Positions 1-8,811 are shown, numbered from the stretch's first letter. The stretch: DNA of 19,336 nt from Massilia sp. UBA2604 (GCA_002339265.1 DDKG01000056.1:1-19336); one strand, 5' to 3'. A program made the numbers and translations. The notes: generated by a model not told the origin, from the sequence alone.

Positions 1-1091
1 TAGTAGACGAAGCCGAGGAAGGGCGGCAGGGTCGCGCCGACGACGGGGATGCCGTGCAGGTGGGCGCGCGCCACCAGTTGCAGGTAGCCGCCAATCAGGT
101 CGTCGATCGGGATCGGCGCCGAGGGCGGACTGTAGACGATGTCGTTGATGCCGATCAGCACCGCCAGCCCGCGCACGCCGGCGGTGGACAGCACGTCGCG
201 GTCGAAGCGCTCCAGCAGGTCCTTGCCGGCCAGCAGGGCGGTGGGCGTGTCGGCCAGCATGCGGTTGGCCGCGATGCCGCGGTTGACGACGCCGATGCGA
301 TTGCTGCCGAGCTCAAGCTGGATGCGGCGCGCCAGGGCGTCGGGCCAGCGCCGGTTGCCGTTCGAGGTGCTGCCCACGCCGTCGGTGACGGAGTCGCCGA
401 CCGCCACCAGCACCGGCGCGGCGCGGTCGACGTCGACTTCGGTGAGGAAGGGCCAGGAAGCGAAGGCACGCTGGACCGGGAGCGAGGCCTGGGCGCCGAA
501 GTTGCCCGTGGTCGAGGCATAGCTGGCCTGGTAGGCGGCGTTATGGATCGTGTTCGCCTGCACCGTGCCGGGGAAATACAGGCTGATCGCGAGGTCGGTG
601 AGCGGCGCCACCGGCAGTGCAACCGGATCGGACACCACCGGCGCGCCGGCCGGTATCGTGACGCTGGCGCGTCCGCCGAAGCTGAGCTGGCGGTTGGTGC
701 CGGCGGTGACGACGGCGCCGCCGGCGCGCAGGCCGACGTGGGCGCTGCTCACCCGCAACTCGGTATCGCCCATCTCGTTCGACAGCCGGATGCGGACCCG
801 GTTGCCGCCCAGGCTGGTGCGCACGATCAGGCGCAAGGTCTGGTTGGTGAAGGTGAGCAGCGAGGCGGCCGGCGGTGGACCGGCCGGTGCGCAGCCCCAG
901 CCGGCGCTCCAGCGCTCGGGAAGGCCCGCCTGGGCCAGCGCATCGGCTGCCGGCGCGGCCAGCGCGCCCGCCAGGACCGGTGCACTGAGCAGGACGCGTC
1001 GTCGGCCTCGGTCGAAGCCAGGGGCGTCTTGCGGGTGCGGCATGGAAGGAATGACAGGGGAATCGGAGGCACTGGAATCCGGGGTGGACAT
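1..1091 (-). CDS. Secreted SGNH/GDSL-family hydrolase, C-terminus beyond the left edge
   Basis: The frame is open from an ATG at 1091 to the window edge, giving 363 codons with no stop. The start has a good ribosome binding site (AGGAG) a few bases upstream. Residues 28-52 hold an arginine-rich stretch (RGRRRVLLSA) followed by an Ala-rich hydrophobic run, which looks like a twin-arginine export signal. Residues about 60-215 form a beta-rich N-terminal region as seen in secreted SGNH hydrolases. The SGNH core begins near 225: GDSVTDG with nucleophile Ser234, block II around NRGIAANR (268-277), and block III GIND (314-317). The block V Asp/His pair would lie beyond the edge. Family members are esterases or lipases acting on acyl or acetyl esters; the substrate cannot be read from sequence. 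It points away from mfd-serB and is probably a separate transcription unit. The family call is firm and the substrate unknown. Confidence 0.88.
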   Translation of the reverse strand, partial: MSTPDSSASDSPVIPSMPHPQDAPGFDRGRRRVLLSAPVLAGALAAPAADALAQAGLPERWSAGWGCAPAGPPPAASLLTFTNQTLRLIVRTSLGGNRVRIRLSNEMGDTELRVSSAHVGLRAGGAVVTAGTNRQLSFGGRASVTIPAGAPVVSDPVALPVAPLTDLAISLYFPGTVQANTIHNAAYQASYASTTGNFGAQASLPVQRAFASWPFLTEVDVDRAAPVLVAVGDSVTDGVGSTSNGNRRWPDALARRIQLELGSNRIGVVNRGIAANRMLADTPTALLAGKDLLERFDRDVLSTAGVRGLAVLIGINDIVYSPPSAPIPIDDLIGGYLQLVARAHLHGIPVVGATLPPFLGFVY

Positions 1092-1319
1092 GGCGGGCTC
1101 CTGAAGAAGGTCCTGGGACAGAACGCGCGATCGCGGTGCGAGCGCCAATCCACGATAGCGCAGAGCGCAGGCCGCGCGTGTGCGGTCGCACATCTTGTTT
1201 GCGCTGGGTCGTGCGGATTTCTGATGGGAAGGATTGCTAATTCTAAAAATCAGCAGATGCCCAGGAACAGCAGTAAGGAAAACGCCGCGGAGACATAGTC
1301 AACGCGTGCCAATGCGATG

Positions 1320-1341
1320 GCGCCGGCAATGTCGCCGGCGC
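1320..1341 (-). terminator. GC-rich hairpin just past serB, possible terminator
   Basis: Perfect 8-bp inverted repeat GCGCCGGC (1320-1327) and GCCGGCGC (1334-1341) around a 6-nt loop. It begins 11 nt after the serB stop codon in the direction of transcription. There is no clear T-run after it, so intrinsic termination is uncertain. Its position at the end of the mfd-serB operon is the main argument. The rest of the 1092-1352 gap shows no convincing gene. Confidence 0.4.
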
Positions 1342-1352
1342 ATGTGGACTGA

Positions 1353-2201
1353 TCAGGCGAGAATGGTCAGCAGGCCGTCCAGGCCCGAGAAATTGAGAGC
1401 GACATTGGCCTGCTCGCGCACCACCGGCTTGGCGCGGAAGGCCACCGACAGGCCGGCGATACCCATCATCCTGAGGTCGTTGGCGCCGTCGCCCATGACG
1501 ATGGCCTGCGCTGGCTCGATGCCGAGTTCGGCGCACACGCGCTGCACCGTGCGTTTCTTTTCCTCGGCGTCGACGATGCCGCCCAGCACACGGCCACTCA
1601 GCTTGCCGTCGATGACTTCCAGCACGTTGGCGTGGGTGTGGTCGAGGCCCAGGCGCGGCTTGAGGCGGTCGGTGAAGAAAGTGAAGCCGCCGGACACCAG
1701 CAGGGTCTTGAGGCCGGCCGCCTGCACCGCCTGCAGCATCGCTTCGCCGCCCATCGAGATGCGCAGGCGTTCGTCGTACACGCGCTGCAGGGCGGATGCG
1801 TCCAGCCCCTCCAGCAGGGCCACGCGCCGCGTCAGGCTTTCGGAAAAATCGAGCTCGCCGCGCATCGCCGCTTCGGTGATCGCCGCCACCTGCGGCTTGA
1901 GGCCCTGCATGTCGGCGATCTCGTCGATGCACTCGATGGTGATCAGCGTGGAATCCATGTCCATCGCCACCAGCTTGAAGTCGGCCAGGCTGCGGCCGGC
2001 CGCGATGAAGGTGGCGTCGACGCCGGCCTCGAAGGCGGCGGCGTCGATCTCCTGCTTGAGTGCGGCGCCGTAGGCCACGCCATCGGCGCGCAGCGCGTGT
2101 TCGCCGAGCGCGGTCAATCGTTGCGGCTTGGCCAGCTGCGCCAGGCGTTCGAGCGTTTGTTGGTCAGCCTGCGGTCCTTGCAGCACCAGGTTCGTGGTCA
2201 T
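1353..2201 (-). CDS. serB: Phosphoserine phosphatase
   Basis: A 282-residue HAD-superfamily phosphatase that hydrolyses O-phosphoserine to L-serine in the last step of serine synthesis in the cytoplasm. Visible motifs: DMDST with nucleophile Asp81 and acid/base Asp83; the following segment with ECIDEIADM typical of SerB; motif II Ser170 in VSGGF; a lysine in DAEEKKRT (about 215-216); and motif III GDGAND (237-242) with metal-binding Asp. Residues 1-70 are a poorly conserved N-terminal extension, as in other SerB proteins. The ATG at 2201 lies 11 nt after the mfd stop with only a weak GAGA-type ribosome site, so it is probably co-transcribed and translationally linked to mfd. All key residues are present and the length is normal for betaproteobacteria. 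Confidence 0.96.
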   Translation of the reverse strand: MTTNLVLQGPQADQQTLERLAQLAKPQRLTALGEHALRADGVAYGAALKQEIDAAAFEAGVDATFIAAGRSLADFKLVAMDMDSTLITIECIDEIADMQGLKPQVAAITEAAMRGELDFSESLTRRVALLEGLDASALQRVYDERLRISMGGEAMLQAVQAAGLKTLLVSGGFTFFTDRLKPRLGLDHTHANVLEVIDGKLSGRVLGGIVDAEEKKRTVQRVCAELGIEPAQAIVMGDGANDLRMMGIAGLSVAFRAKPVVREQANVALNFSGLDGLLTILA

Positions 2202-2212
2202 GAATATCGTTC

Positions 2213-5200
2213 TCAGGCGAGGAGTTGTTTGATGGTCTGTTTGATCTGGTTCACGCGCGCCGCCAGGTCGGGCATGCTGGCCGTGATGCGCAGCTTGTCC
2301 TGGCCCGCCAGTTTCACCTGGCGGTTCTTCTGGATCAGCGTGATGATCTTGATCGGGTCGATCGGCGGCTTTTCCATGAACTGCAGGCTGGCCGCCTCGC
2401 CGTGTGCATCGATCTTGACGATGCCGACGCTCTTGGCGGCGATGCGCAGGCGGTGCGTTTCGACCAGCGCCTTGACGGCGTCCGGCATCTTGCCGAAGCG
2501 GTCGATCAGTTCCTCCTGCATCGAATCGATGCGGTCCTGGCTTTCGCAGTTGGCCAGGCGCTTGTAGATCGACAGGCGCTCGTGCACGTCGCCGCAGTAG
2601 TCGGCGGGCAGCAGGGCCGGCACGTGCAGGTTGATCTCGGTGGTCGACGACAGCGGCGCCGCCAGGTCCGGCTCCTTGCCGGCCTTGAGCGCGCGTACCG
2701 CCTCGTTGAGCATGTCGGAATACAGCTGGAAGCCGACTTCGAGCATCTCGCCGGACTGGTTCTCTCCCAGCACCTCGCCGGCGCCGCGGATCTCCAGGTC
2801 GTGCATGGCGAGATAAAAGCCGCTGCCCAGTTCTTCCATCTGCTGGATCGCGTCCAGGCGGCGCTGCGACTGCTTGGTCAGGTTCGTCAGGTCATTCACC
2901 AGGAGGTAGGCATAGGCCTGGTGGTGCGAACGGCCGACCCGGCCGCGCAGCTGGTGCAGCTGGGCCAGGCCGAACTTGTCGGCGCGGTGCATGATGATCG
3001 TGTTCGCGGTCGGCACGTCGATGCCGGTCTCGATGATGGTCGTGCACAGCAGGATGTTGAAGCGCTGGGCCACGAAGTCGCGCATCACCTTCTCGAGGTC
3101 GCGCTCGTGCATCTGGCCGTGAGCGACACCGATGCGGGCCTCGGGCAGCAGCTCTTGCAGCATCATGCGGCGGTTCTCGATGGTGTCGACTTCGTTGTGC
3201 AGGAAGTAGATCTGGCCGCCGCGCTTCAGTTCGCGCAGGCAGGCTTCGCGGATGATCGAACCGTCTTCGCTGCGGACAAACGTCTTGATCGCCAGGCGCT
3301 TCTGCGGCGCGGTGGCGATGATCGAGAAATCGCGCAAGCCTTCCAGCGCCATGCCCAGCGTGCGCGGGATCGGGGTCGCGGTCAGGGTCAGCACGTCGAC
3401 CTCGGCGCGCAGGGCTTTCAGCGCCTCTTTCTGGCGCACGCCGAAGCGGTGTTCCTCGTCGATGATCACCAGGCCCAGGCGCGTGAACTTCACGTCCGGC
3501 GACAGCAGTTTATGGGTGCCGATCACGATGTCGAGCGTGCCGTCGGCCATGCCCTTGATCGCATTATTGATCTCCTTGCCGGTGCGGAAGCGCGACAGCT
3601 CGGCGATCTTGACCGGCCAGTCGGCGAAGCGGTCGGCGAAGGTCTGGGCGTGCTGCTCGGCCAGCAGGGTGGTCGGGGCCAGGATCGCGACCTGCTTGCC
3701 GCCCATGACGGCGATGAAGGCGGCGCGCAGCGCGACCTCGGTCTTGCCGAAGCCGACGTCGCCGCACACCAGGCGGTCCATCGGCCGGCCCGAGGTCATG
3801 TCCTTGATGACGTTGTTGATCGCTTCCGCCTGGTCCGGCGTCTCGTCGAAGCCGAAACTCTGGGCGAAGTTTTCGTAATCGAGGCTCGAGTATTCGAACG
3901 AGTGGCCCTGGCGCGCCGCGCGGCGCGCGTACAGGTTCAGCAGCTCGGCCGCGGTGTCGCGCACCTGCTCGGCGGCCTTGCGCTTGGCCTTTTCCCACTG
4001 GCCCGAACCGAGCGTGTGCAGCGGCGCATCCTCAGGGGAGGTTCCGGAATAGCGCGAGATCACGTGCAGCTGCGAGACCGGCACATACAGCTTGGTGTCC
4101 TTGGCATATTCCAGGTGCAGGAACTCGGTCTCGCCTTCGCCCAGGTCCATGCTGGTCAGGCCCATGTAGCGGCCGATGCCATGGTTGATGTGGACCACCG
4201 GGTCGCCGATCTTGAGCTCCGACAGGTCGCGCACCATCGACTCGACCTGGCTGGTCGCCTCTTGCTTCTTCTTGCCGGCGCGGCGGCCCGAACCCGCATA
4301 CAGCTCGGTCTCGGTGATGAAGACCAGATGGCCGGATTCGGCGTCGAGCAGCTCGAAGCCCGCCTGCAGCGGCGCCACGCCCAGCGCCAGCCGGGCGTCG
4401 CTCTGGCGGAAGCCTTCGAAGCCTTCCACCGGCGCCAGGTCCAGCTTGTACTCGCCGAAATACTGCTGCAAGGTCTCGCGGCGGCCGGCCGAATCGGCGC
4501 AGATCATCACGCGCGAGTCGGCGCGTTGGAGGTAGGTGCGCAGATTGGTCAGCGGGTCGTCCAGGCGACGGTTGACGGCGATGTCCGGGATCGGCGCCGA
4601 CAGCTCCGATGCCGGCGCAGCCGGGTCGCGCGCGATATTCCAGCGGCCGTGCGGCTTGATGCAGGTAAAGAACTGCTCGGCGCCCAGGAACAGCTCATGC
4701 GGTTCCAGGATCGGGCGTTCGCGGTCGCTCTTGAGAAAGCGGTAGCGCGACTCGGTGTCGAGCCAGAAGCGCTGGATCGCGGCGTCGATGTCGCCTACCA
4801 GGGCCAGCGGCGACTCATCGGGCAGGTAGTCGAACAGGTTGGCCGTCTCCTCGAAGAACAGCGGCAGGTAGTATTCGATGCCGGCCGAGGCGATGCCGTT
4901 GCCGATGTCGCGGTAGATCGGCGAACGGGTCGGGTCGCCCTCGAAACGCTCGCGCCAGCGGCCGCGGAAGGCGGTGCGGGCTGCGTCGTCCATCGGGAAT
5001 TCGCGGCCCGGCAGCAGTCGGACCTCTTTGACCGGGTACAGCGAGCGCTGGGTGTCGGCGTCAAAAGTACGGATCGACTCGATCTCGTCCCCGAACAGAT
5101 CCAGGCGGTACGGCAGCACGGAACCCATCGGGAACAGGTCGATCAGGCCGCCGCGCACCGAGTACTCGCCGGGCGACATCACCTGCGACACATGGGTATA

Positions 5201-5659
5201 GCCGGCCAGCGTCAACTGGGCCTTCAGTTTTGCCTCGTCCAGCCTCTCTCCCTGGCGGAAGAAGAAGGTGTAGGCGGCCAGGAAGGAGGGCGGCGCCAGG
5301 CGCACCAGCGCCGTGGTGGCCGGCACCACCAGCACGTCGCACTGGCCGTTGCGGATCTCGTGCAGGGTGGCCAGGCGTTCCGACACCAGGTCCTGGTGCG
5401 GCGAGAACGCGTCGTAGGGCAGCGTTTCCCAATCCGGCAGCAGGTGGCAGGACAGCTTGCCGTCCGCAAACCAGGGGATTTCGTCGAGCAGGCGCTGGCC
5501 GTCGCTCGCATTGGCGACGACGACGGTGAGCATCTGGCCGTTGGCCTTCAGGGCCAGCGCGGCGGTGGCGAGGGCATAGGCATCGGAGGAGCCGTGCGCC
5601 AGCGGCAGGACGAAACGGTGACCTGGTTTGGGGAGGTGTTTCTTGAGATCGAAAGGCAT
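2213..5659 (-). CDS. mfd: Transcription-repair coupling factor (Mfd)
   Basis: From the ATG at 5659 the protein is 1148 residues, the same as I recall for E. coli Mfd. Mfd is a DNA translocase that pushes stalled RNA polymerase off lesions and recruits UvrA. In order: UvrB-like N-terminal domains (about 1-350), including the VMSPGEYSVRGGLIDLFP segment; a CarD-like RNA polymerase interaction domain (about 490-560, GDPVVHINHGIGRY); and SF2 helicase modules with Walker A GDVGFGKTE (Lys639), the DEEH box (734-737) and TATPIPRTL. The translocation (TRG) segment IRGAGEVLGENQSG follows, then the C-terminal UvrA-masking domain. The frame extends upstream to a TTG at 5698, but that codon overlaps the -10 box, so the ATG beginning MPFDLKKHLPKPGHR is preferred. 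It leads an operon with serB. Nothing looks truncated or mutated. Confidence 0.98.
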   Translation of the reverse strand: MPFDLKKHLPKPGHRFVLPLAHGSSDAYALATAALALKANGQMLTVVVANASDGQRLLDEIPWFADGKLSCHLLPDWETLPYDAFSPHQDLVSERLATLHEIRNGQCDVLVVPATTALVRLAPPSFLAAYTFFFRQGERLDEAKLKAQLTLAGYTHVSQVMSPGEYSVRGGLIDLFPMGSVLPYRLDLFGDEIESIRTFDADTQRSLYPVKEVRLLPGREFPMDDAARTAFRGRWRERFEGDPTRSPIYRDIGNGIASAGIEYYLPLFFEETANLFDYLPDESPLALVGDIDAAIQRFWLDTESRYRFLKSDRERPILEPHELFLGAEQFFTCIKPHGRWNIARDPAAPASELSAPIPDIAVNRRLDDPLTNLRTYLQRADSRVMICADSAGRRETLQQYFGEYKLDLAPVEGFEGFRQSDARLALGVAPLQAGFELLDAESGHLVFITETELYAGSGRRAGKKKQEATSQVESMVRDLSELKIGDPVVHINHGIGRYMGLTSMDLGEGETEFLHLEYAKDTKLYVPVSQLHVISRYSGTSPEDAPLHTLGSGQWEKAKRKAAEQVRDTAAELLNLYARRAARQGHSFEYSSLDYENFAQSFGFDETPDQAEAINNVIKDMTSGRPMDRLVCGDVGFGKTEVALRAAFIAVMGGKQVAILAPTTLLAEQHAQTFADRFADWPVKIAELSRFRTGKEINNAIKGMADGTLDIVIGTHKLLSPDVKFTRLGLVIIDEEHRFGVRQKEALKALRAEVDVLTLTATPIPRTLGMALEGLRDFSIIATAPQKRLAIKTFVRSEDGSIIREACLRELKRGGQIYFLHNEVDTIENRRMMLQELLPEARIGVAHGQMHERDLEKVMRDFVAQRFNILLCTTIIETGIDVPTANTIIMHRADKFGLAQLHQLRGRVGRSHHQAYAYLLVNDLTNLTKQSQRRLDAIQQMEELGSGFYLAMHDLEIRGAGEVLGENQSGEMLEVGFQLYSDMLNEAVRALKAGKEPDLAAPLSSTTEINLHVPALLPADYCGDVHERLSIYKRLANCESQDRIDSMQEELIDRFGKMPDAVKALVETHRLRIAAKSVGIVKIDAHGEAASLQFMEKPPIDPIKIITLIQKNRQVKLAGQDKLRITASMPDLAARVNQIKQTIKQLLA

Positions 5660-5697
5660 GCAGCGTGCTGTTACGTTCGCGTCAAAAGTAGGCGTCA

Positions 5698-5703
5698 ATT
5701 ATA
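5698..5703 (-). promoter_or_regulatory. -10 box of the mfd-serB promoter
   Basis: On the minus strand this reads TATAAT, a perfect sigma70 -10 hexamer 38 bases upstream of the mfd ATG, predicting a leader of about 30 nt. No good -35 hexamer stands at 16-18 bp, so the promoter may be weak or activator-assisted. It lies back to back with the methyltransferase promoter in the 139-bp divergent gap. Confidence 0.6.
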
Positions 5704-5745
5704 GACGAACGCGCAATACGCCGCGTTGGCACGCAGCCGTCAAGC

Positions 5746-5774
5746 TTGCACCACGAGCGCTTACGTAATATGCT
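5746..5774 (+). promoter_or_regulatory. Sigma70-type promoter for the methyltransferase gene
   Basis: TTGCAC (5746-5751), a 17-bp spacer and TATGCT (5769-5774). Both boxes match the sigma70 consensus in four of six positions and the spacing is optimal. The expected transcription start is near 5781, giving a leader of about 20 nt before the ribosome site GACGAGG at 5792-5798. Confidence 0.6.
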
Positions 5775-5804
5775 AAGTTACGAATAAACCAGACGAGGAT
5801 GTCG

Positions 5805-6476
5805 ATGTCCCACTTTCACGATCCGGCCATGGTGGCGCGTTACCACGAAGGCCCACCGAAATTTGTCCCCGGCTTCGCAGACATGCAGCGCATGGCGCGG
5901 GTGTTGCTGGCCGAGCGCGCGCCGGTTGACGCGCGGGTGCTGGTGCTGGGCGCCGGCGGCGGCCTGGAACTGAAGGCGTTCGCGGATGGTCAGCCCGGAT
6001 GGACGTTCGACGGCGTCGATCCGTCGGCCGCGATGCTCGACCTGGCGCGGCAGATGATCGGGCCGCACGGCGACCGGGTGCGCCTGCACCAGGGCTATGT
6101 CGACGTCGCGCCGGAAGGTCCGTTCGACGCTGCCACCTGCCTGCTGACCATGCATTTCATGCCGGTTGCCGAGCGCCGCCAGGCGCTGGCGGCGATTCAC
6201 GCCCGGCTCAGGCCCGGCAGCCCCTTCGTCGTCATGCACATGAGCGTCGCGGCTGGGCTCGAGGAGCGCGCACGCTGGATGGCGCGCGACGAAGCCTTCG
6301 TGGTGGCCGGCGGGGTGGCGCCGGAGCTGGCGCGCCAGCGGCGCGAAAGCATCTCGGCCGGCCTGTCGGTGCTGGCGCCGGAGGAAGACGAGGCGCTGCT
6401 GCGCGAGGCAGGCTTCGGCGATATCGAGGTGTTTTATATTGGCGGGGCGTTCCGGGGCTGGATCTGCCGCGCTTGA
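5805..6476 (+). CDS. Class I SAM-dependent methyltransferase
   Basis: About 223 residues with a Rossmann methyltransferase fold. Counting from the upstream ATG at 5799, motif I VLVLGAGGGLELKAF is at 47-61 and the acidic ribose-binding Asp is in GVDPSAAML (Asp74). A post-motif segment ATCLLTMHFMP and a C-terminal FYIGGAFRGWI follow. The substrate is not identifiable; this subgroup resembles small UbiE/Tam-like methyltransferases. The second ATG (5805) is preferred because GAGG at 5795-5798 is 6 nt before it but abuts the first ATG (5799). The gene diverges from mfd and has its own promoter. It may be co-transcribed with the hydrolase 75 bp downstream, although that gap is AT-rich and could hold another promoter. 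The family is firm, the role unknown. Confidence 0.87.
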   Translation: MSHFHDPAMVARYHEGPPKFVPGFADMQRMARVLLAERAPVDARVLVLGAGGGLELKAFADGQPGWTFDGVDPSAAMLDLARQMIGPHGDRVRLHQGYVDVAPEGPFDAATCLLTMHFMPVAERRQALAAIHARLRPGSPFVVMHMSVAAGLEERARWMARDEAFVVAGGVAPELARQRRESISAGLSVLAPEEDEALLREAGFGDIEVFYIGGAFRGWICRA

Positions 6477-6551
6477 GGCAGCTGAGTGGTTGTGGTCGGG
6501 CAGAAAGTCGCGCATCATCTTATTTCCACATAATAAATACAGGAGACATTC

Positions 6552-7871
6552 ATGCGCGCAGGCCTGGCCGCCACCTTCCTATCGATCGCATCCCTGCTGC
6601 CCGCCGCGGCAAATGCGGCGCCACCCGGCGACCTGGTCCTGTTCGACGGCGCGCCGCGCCAGGGCGTGACCGTGTCGGCGGTCGCTCCCGATACCGAACA
6701 CGTGCTGGTGGGCGATCGCGTCAACGCCGATGCGGGCATCCGCGACACATTCCCGGGCAGCGCGATCGAGCTGTCGCGCAGTGCAGGGCCGGACGGCAGC
6801 GGCGCCTTGACCCTGCGCTGGAACAAGATCTGGAAAAGCGGCGTGCGCTTTGCCGGGCCGTCGTTCGACTTGCGCCCCTACCTGGCGGCCGGCACGCTGG
6901 CCTTCGACCTCAAGGTCGATACCCTGGACAAGGGCGGGATCCTGTTCCGGGTCGGCTGCGGCGACGATTGCGAACGCCACGTGTCCTATGTGCTGCCGGG
7001 ACGCGCCGCCCAGGGCAAGGGCTGGCAGCGCATCGTCCTGTCGATGTCGTGCTTCGTGCGCGACGGCGACGATTTCGGATCCGTGACGCGCCCGTTCCTG
7101 CTCGAAGGCACGGGCAGCGGCCAGGTTGCCGTCGCCAATGTGGCGTTCTCGCAGGGCGGCACGCCGAATACGCCATGCCCCGACTGGCGCACGGTGGCCG
7201 TCACGCCCGACACCCTCAACGAATCCTGGTCCACCGACTGGTGGCTGCCGCGCCATCGCGCGAAGCTGGAGGAGGCCAGACGGATGGTGTCCGAAGGCCG
7301 CAGTCCGCAACTGGTCTTCATCGGCGATTCGATCACCCAGGGCTGGGAAAAGGAAGGCGCGCAGGTATGGCAACAGTACTACGCGCGCCACCATGCGCTG
7401 GCCCTGGGCTTCGGCGGCGACCGCACCGAGAACGTGCTGTGGCGCCTGCAGCACGGCGAGGTGGACGGCATCGACCCGAAGGTGGCGGTGCTGCTGATCG
7501 GCACCAATAACACGGGACATCGCCGTGACTTCCCCGCCATCACGGCGGCCGGCATCGCGCGCAATCTCGAGGAAATAAAACAGCGCCTGCCGCGCACGCG
7601 GATCCTGCTGCTGGCAATCTTCCCGCGCGATGCGGCGGCGGACGGCCCGCTGCGCCGACTCAACGACCAGATCAATGCGCGCCTGCCGGCGCTGGCCGAC
7701 GGGCGCCGGGTGTTCCACCTGGACGTCAACGAGGCCTTCCTCGCTGCCGACGGCGGCCTGCCGGCGAACGTGATGCCGGACTGGCTGCATCCGAACGAAG
7801 CCGGCTATGCCATCTGGGCCAGGGCTATGCAGCCGGAGCTGGATCGGTTGATGGCGCTGCCGCGCCTGTAA
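6552..7871 (+). CDS. Secreted ExoP-type domain / SGNH (PAF-acetylhydrolase-like) fusion hydrolase
   Basis: 439 residues. Residues 1-23 are a Sec signal peptide (likely cleaved after ANA). Residues about 28-205 resemble the galactose-binding-like C-terminal domain of ExoP-type beta-glucan glucohydrolases: a Trp-Asn start (NKIWKSGVRF), DLRPYLAAGTLAFDLKV, paired cysteines in GCGDDC, and SMSCF. A linker with CPDW and WWLPRH leads into an SGNH domain like the PAF-acetylhydrolase beta/gamma subunits: GDSIT (Ser260), GGD (Gly289), GTNN (317-320), and Asp410/His413 in DWLHPN. All catalytic blocks are intact, so it is probably an active exported esterase, perhaps removing acyl groups from a polysaccharide (inferred from the fused domain). 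The start is supported by AGGAGA five bases upstream. Its last 47 bp overlap the 3' end of the convergent 5'-nucleotidase gene. Confidence 0.86.
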   Translation: MRAGLAATFLSIASLLPAAANAAPPGDLVLFDGAPRQGVTVSAVAPDTEHVLVGDRVNADAGIRDTFPGSAIELSRSAGPDGSGALTLRWNKIWKSGVRFAGPSFDLRPYLAAGTLAFDLKVDTLDKGGILFRVGCGDDCERHVSYVLPGRAAQGKGWQRIVLSMSCFVRDGDDFGSVTRPFLLEGTGSGQVAVANVAFSQGGTPNTPCPDWRTVAVTPDTLNESWSTDWWLPRHRAKLEEARRMVSEGRSPQLVFIGDSITQGWEKEGAQVWQQYYARHHALALGFGGDRTENVLWRLQHGEVDGIDPKVAVLLIGTNNTGHRRDFPAITAAGIARNLEEIKQRLPRTRILLLAIFPRDAAADGPLRRLNDQINARLPALADGRRVFHLDVNEAFLAADGGLPANVMPDWLHPNEAGYAIWARAMQPELDRLMALPRL

Positions 7872-8811
7872 CGGCATCCGCCGCGCGCCGGTTGGCGATC
7901 CCGAACGGCACATGCACCATCGGGATCGATCCACCCGGACCCGCGCTGAGATGGGTGAGCTGGTCGTCGAAGAAGATGTGCGGCTTGAACACCGACAGCA
8001 CGCGCCCCTTGTCCATCCCGCCCAAAAAGAACGTCTCGTCGGCCGAGACGCCCCAGCTGCCCAGGGTGGTGACGACGCGCTCGTGCGCGGGCGCGCTGCG
8101 CGCCGTGATGATGGCGATGCGCACGATGCGGCGATACTCCGGGTCGTCGCGTTCGCCGTCCTTCTCGAGCTGCTGCAGCATCGCCAGCTTGCGGAACATG
8201 CCAGCCAGGGGGCCAGGCTGGTGGGGCCGCGCCATGTGCAGTGTCTCGTGGGCGTGGAACTCGCCCAGGCCGTCGCGCTTGAAGACGGTCTCGGATTCGT
8301 CGTCGGCCAGCACGCCGTCGAAGTCGAAGGCCACCCGCAGCTCGATATCGTCTTCCTCGTCGGCGATGCGCGAGGGCAGCACCAGGCCGGCCGGATAATC
8401 GACGTCGATCGCGCTCTTGACGTCTTCCTCGTTCGCACTCAGGAACAGCGCGGCATTGAAGGCCGGCAGGTAGGGATACGGCGACTTGCCGGTCATGAAC
8501 ACCGCGCGCGAGATGTCGAGCCCGTAGTGGGCGATCGAGCGCATCACGCGCAGGCCCGTCTCGGGAGAATTGCGCGAGAACAGGACCACCTCGACCGGCG
8601 CCTGCTGCGGGAAGCACTTGTTGATGCTGAGGAAGCGCCGGATGAAGGGGAAGGCCACGCCGCGTCCGAGTACGACGTCGCGCTGGCGCTCCTGGTAGGC
8701 GCGGTATTCGTCGGGACCCTGGTCGAGATAGACCTGGTGCGATTCGGACAGGTCGAACAGCGCGCTGGAGGCGACGCCGATCACGAGTTTTTCTTCGATG
8801 GGGAACGGCAT
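7825..8811 (-). CDS. Cytosolic 5'-nucleotidase (cN-I-like family)
   Basis: 328 residues resembling the 5'-nucleotidase family that includes animal cytosolic NT5C1 (AMP or dNMP to nucleoside plus phosphate). Seen directly: KLVIGVASSALFDL near the N-terminus; VVLFSRNSPETG and FMTGKSPYPYL; the HAD-like VAFDFDGVLADDESE with Asp163 and Asp165; IITARSAPAHER (234-245); and FFDDQ (280-284) as the late acidic motif. The C-terminal 20 residues are Ala/Pro-rich and lie in the overlap with the convergent hydrolase gene. The ATG follows the HDOD gene stop directly (TGAATG), so translation is probably coupled. The likely role is nucleotide salvage or pool control; the preferred nucleotide cannot be told. 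Confidence 0.88.
   Translation of the reverse strand: MPFPIEEKLVIGVASSALFDLSESHQVYLDQGPDEYRAYQERQRDVVLGRGVAFPFIRRFLSINKCFPQQAPVEVVLFSRNSPETGLRVMRSIAHYGLDISRAVFMTGKSPYPYLPAFNAALFLSANEEDVKSAIDVDYPAGLVLPSRIADEEDDIELRVAFDFDGVLADDESETVFKRDGLGEFHAHETLHMARPHQPGPLAGMFRKLAMLQQLEKDGERDDPEYRRIVRIAIITARSAPAHERVVTTLGSWGVSADETFFLGGMDKGRVLSVFKPHIFFDDQLTHLSAGPGGSIPMVHVPFGIANRRAADAVTGAAAPSTDPAPAA

Noticed and set aside
1250..1312. Hydrophobic 20-residue reading frame on the minus strand after serB (ends LLLFLGIC)
   Set aside because: It has only a TTG start and no ribosome site; it could be a small membrane peptide or a gene remnant, but the evidence is too thin to call.
5660..5698. TTG start for mfd 13 codons upstream
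   Set aside because: The TTG overlaps the TATAAT -10 box, and the ATG at 5659 gives the normal Mfd N-terminus and length.
2225..5704. An open frame of more than 1100 codons on the plus strand, opposite mfd
   Set aside because: It mirrors the strongly supported mfd gene, has no recognisable domain and is rich in Arg, Ala, Gln and Val as expected of an antisense shadow in high-GC DNA.
6490..6518. Promoter TTGTGG-N17-CATCAT for the SGNH fusion gene
   Set aside because: Both boxes are poor matches; the AT-rich stretch at 6520-6541 may hold a promoter, but no clear one can be named.
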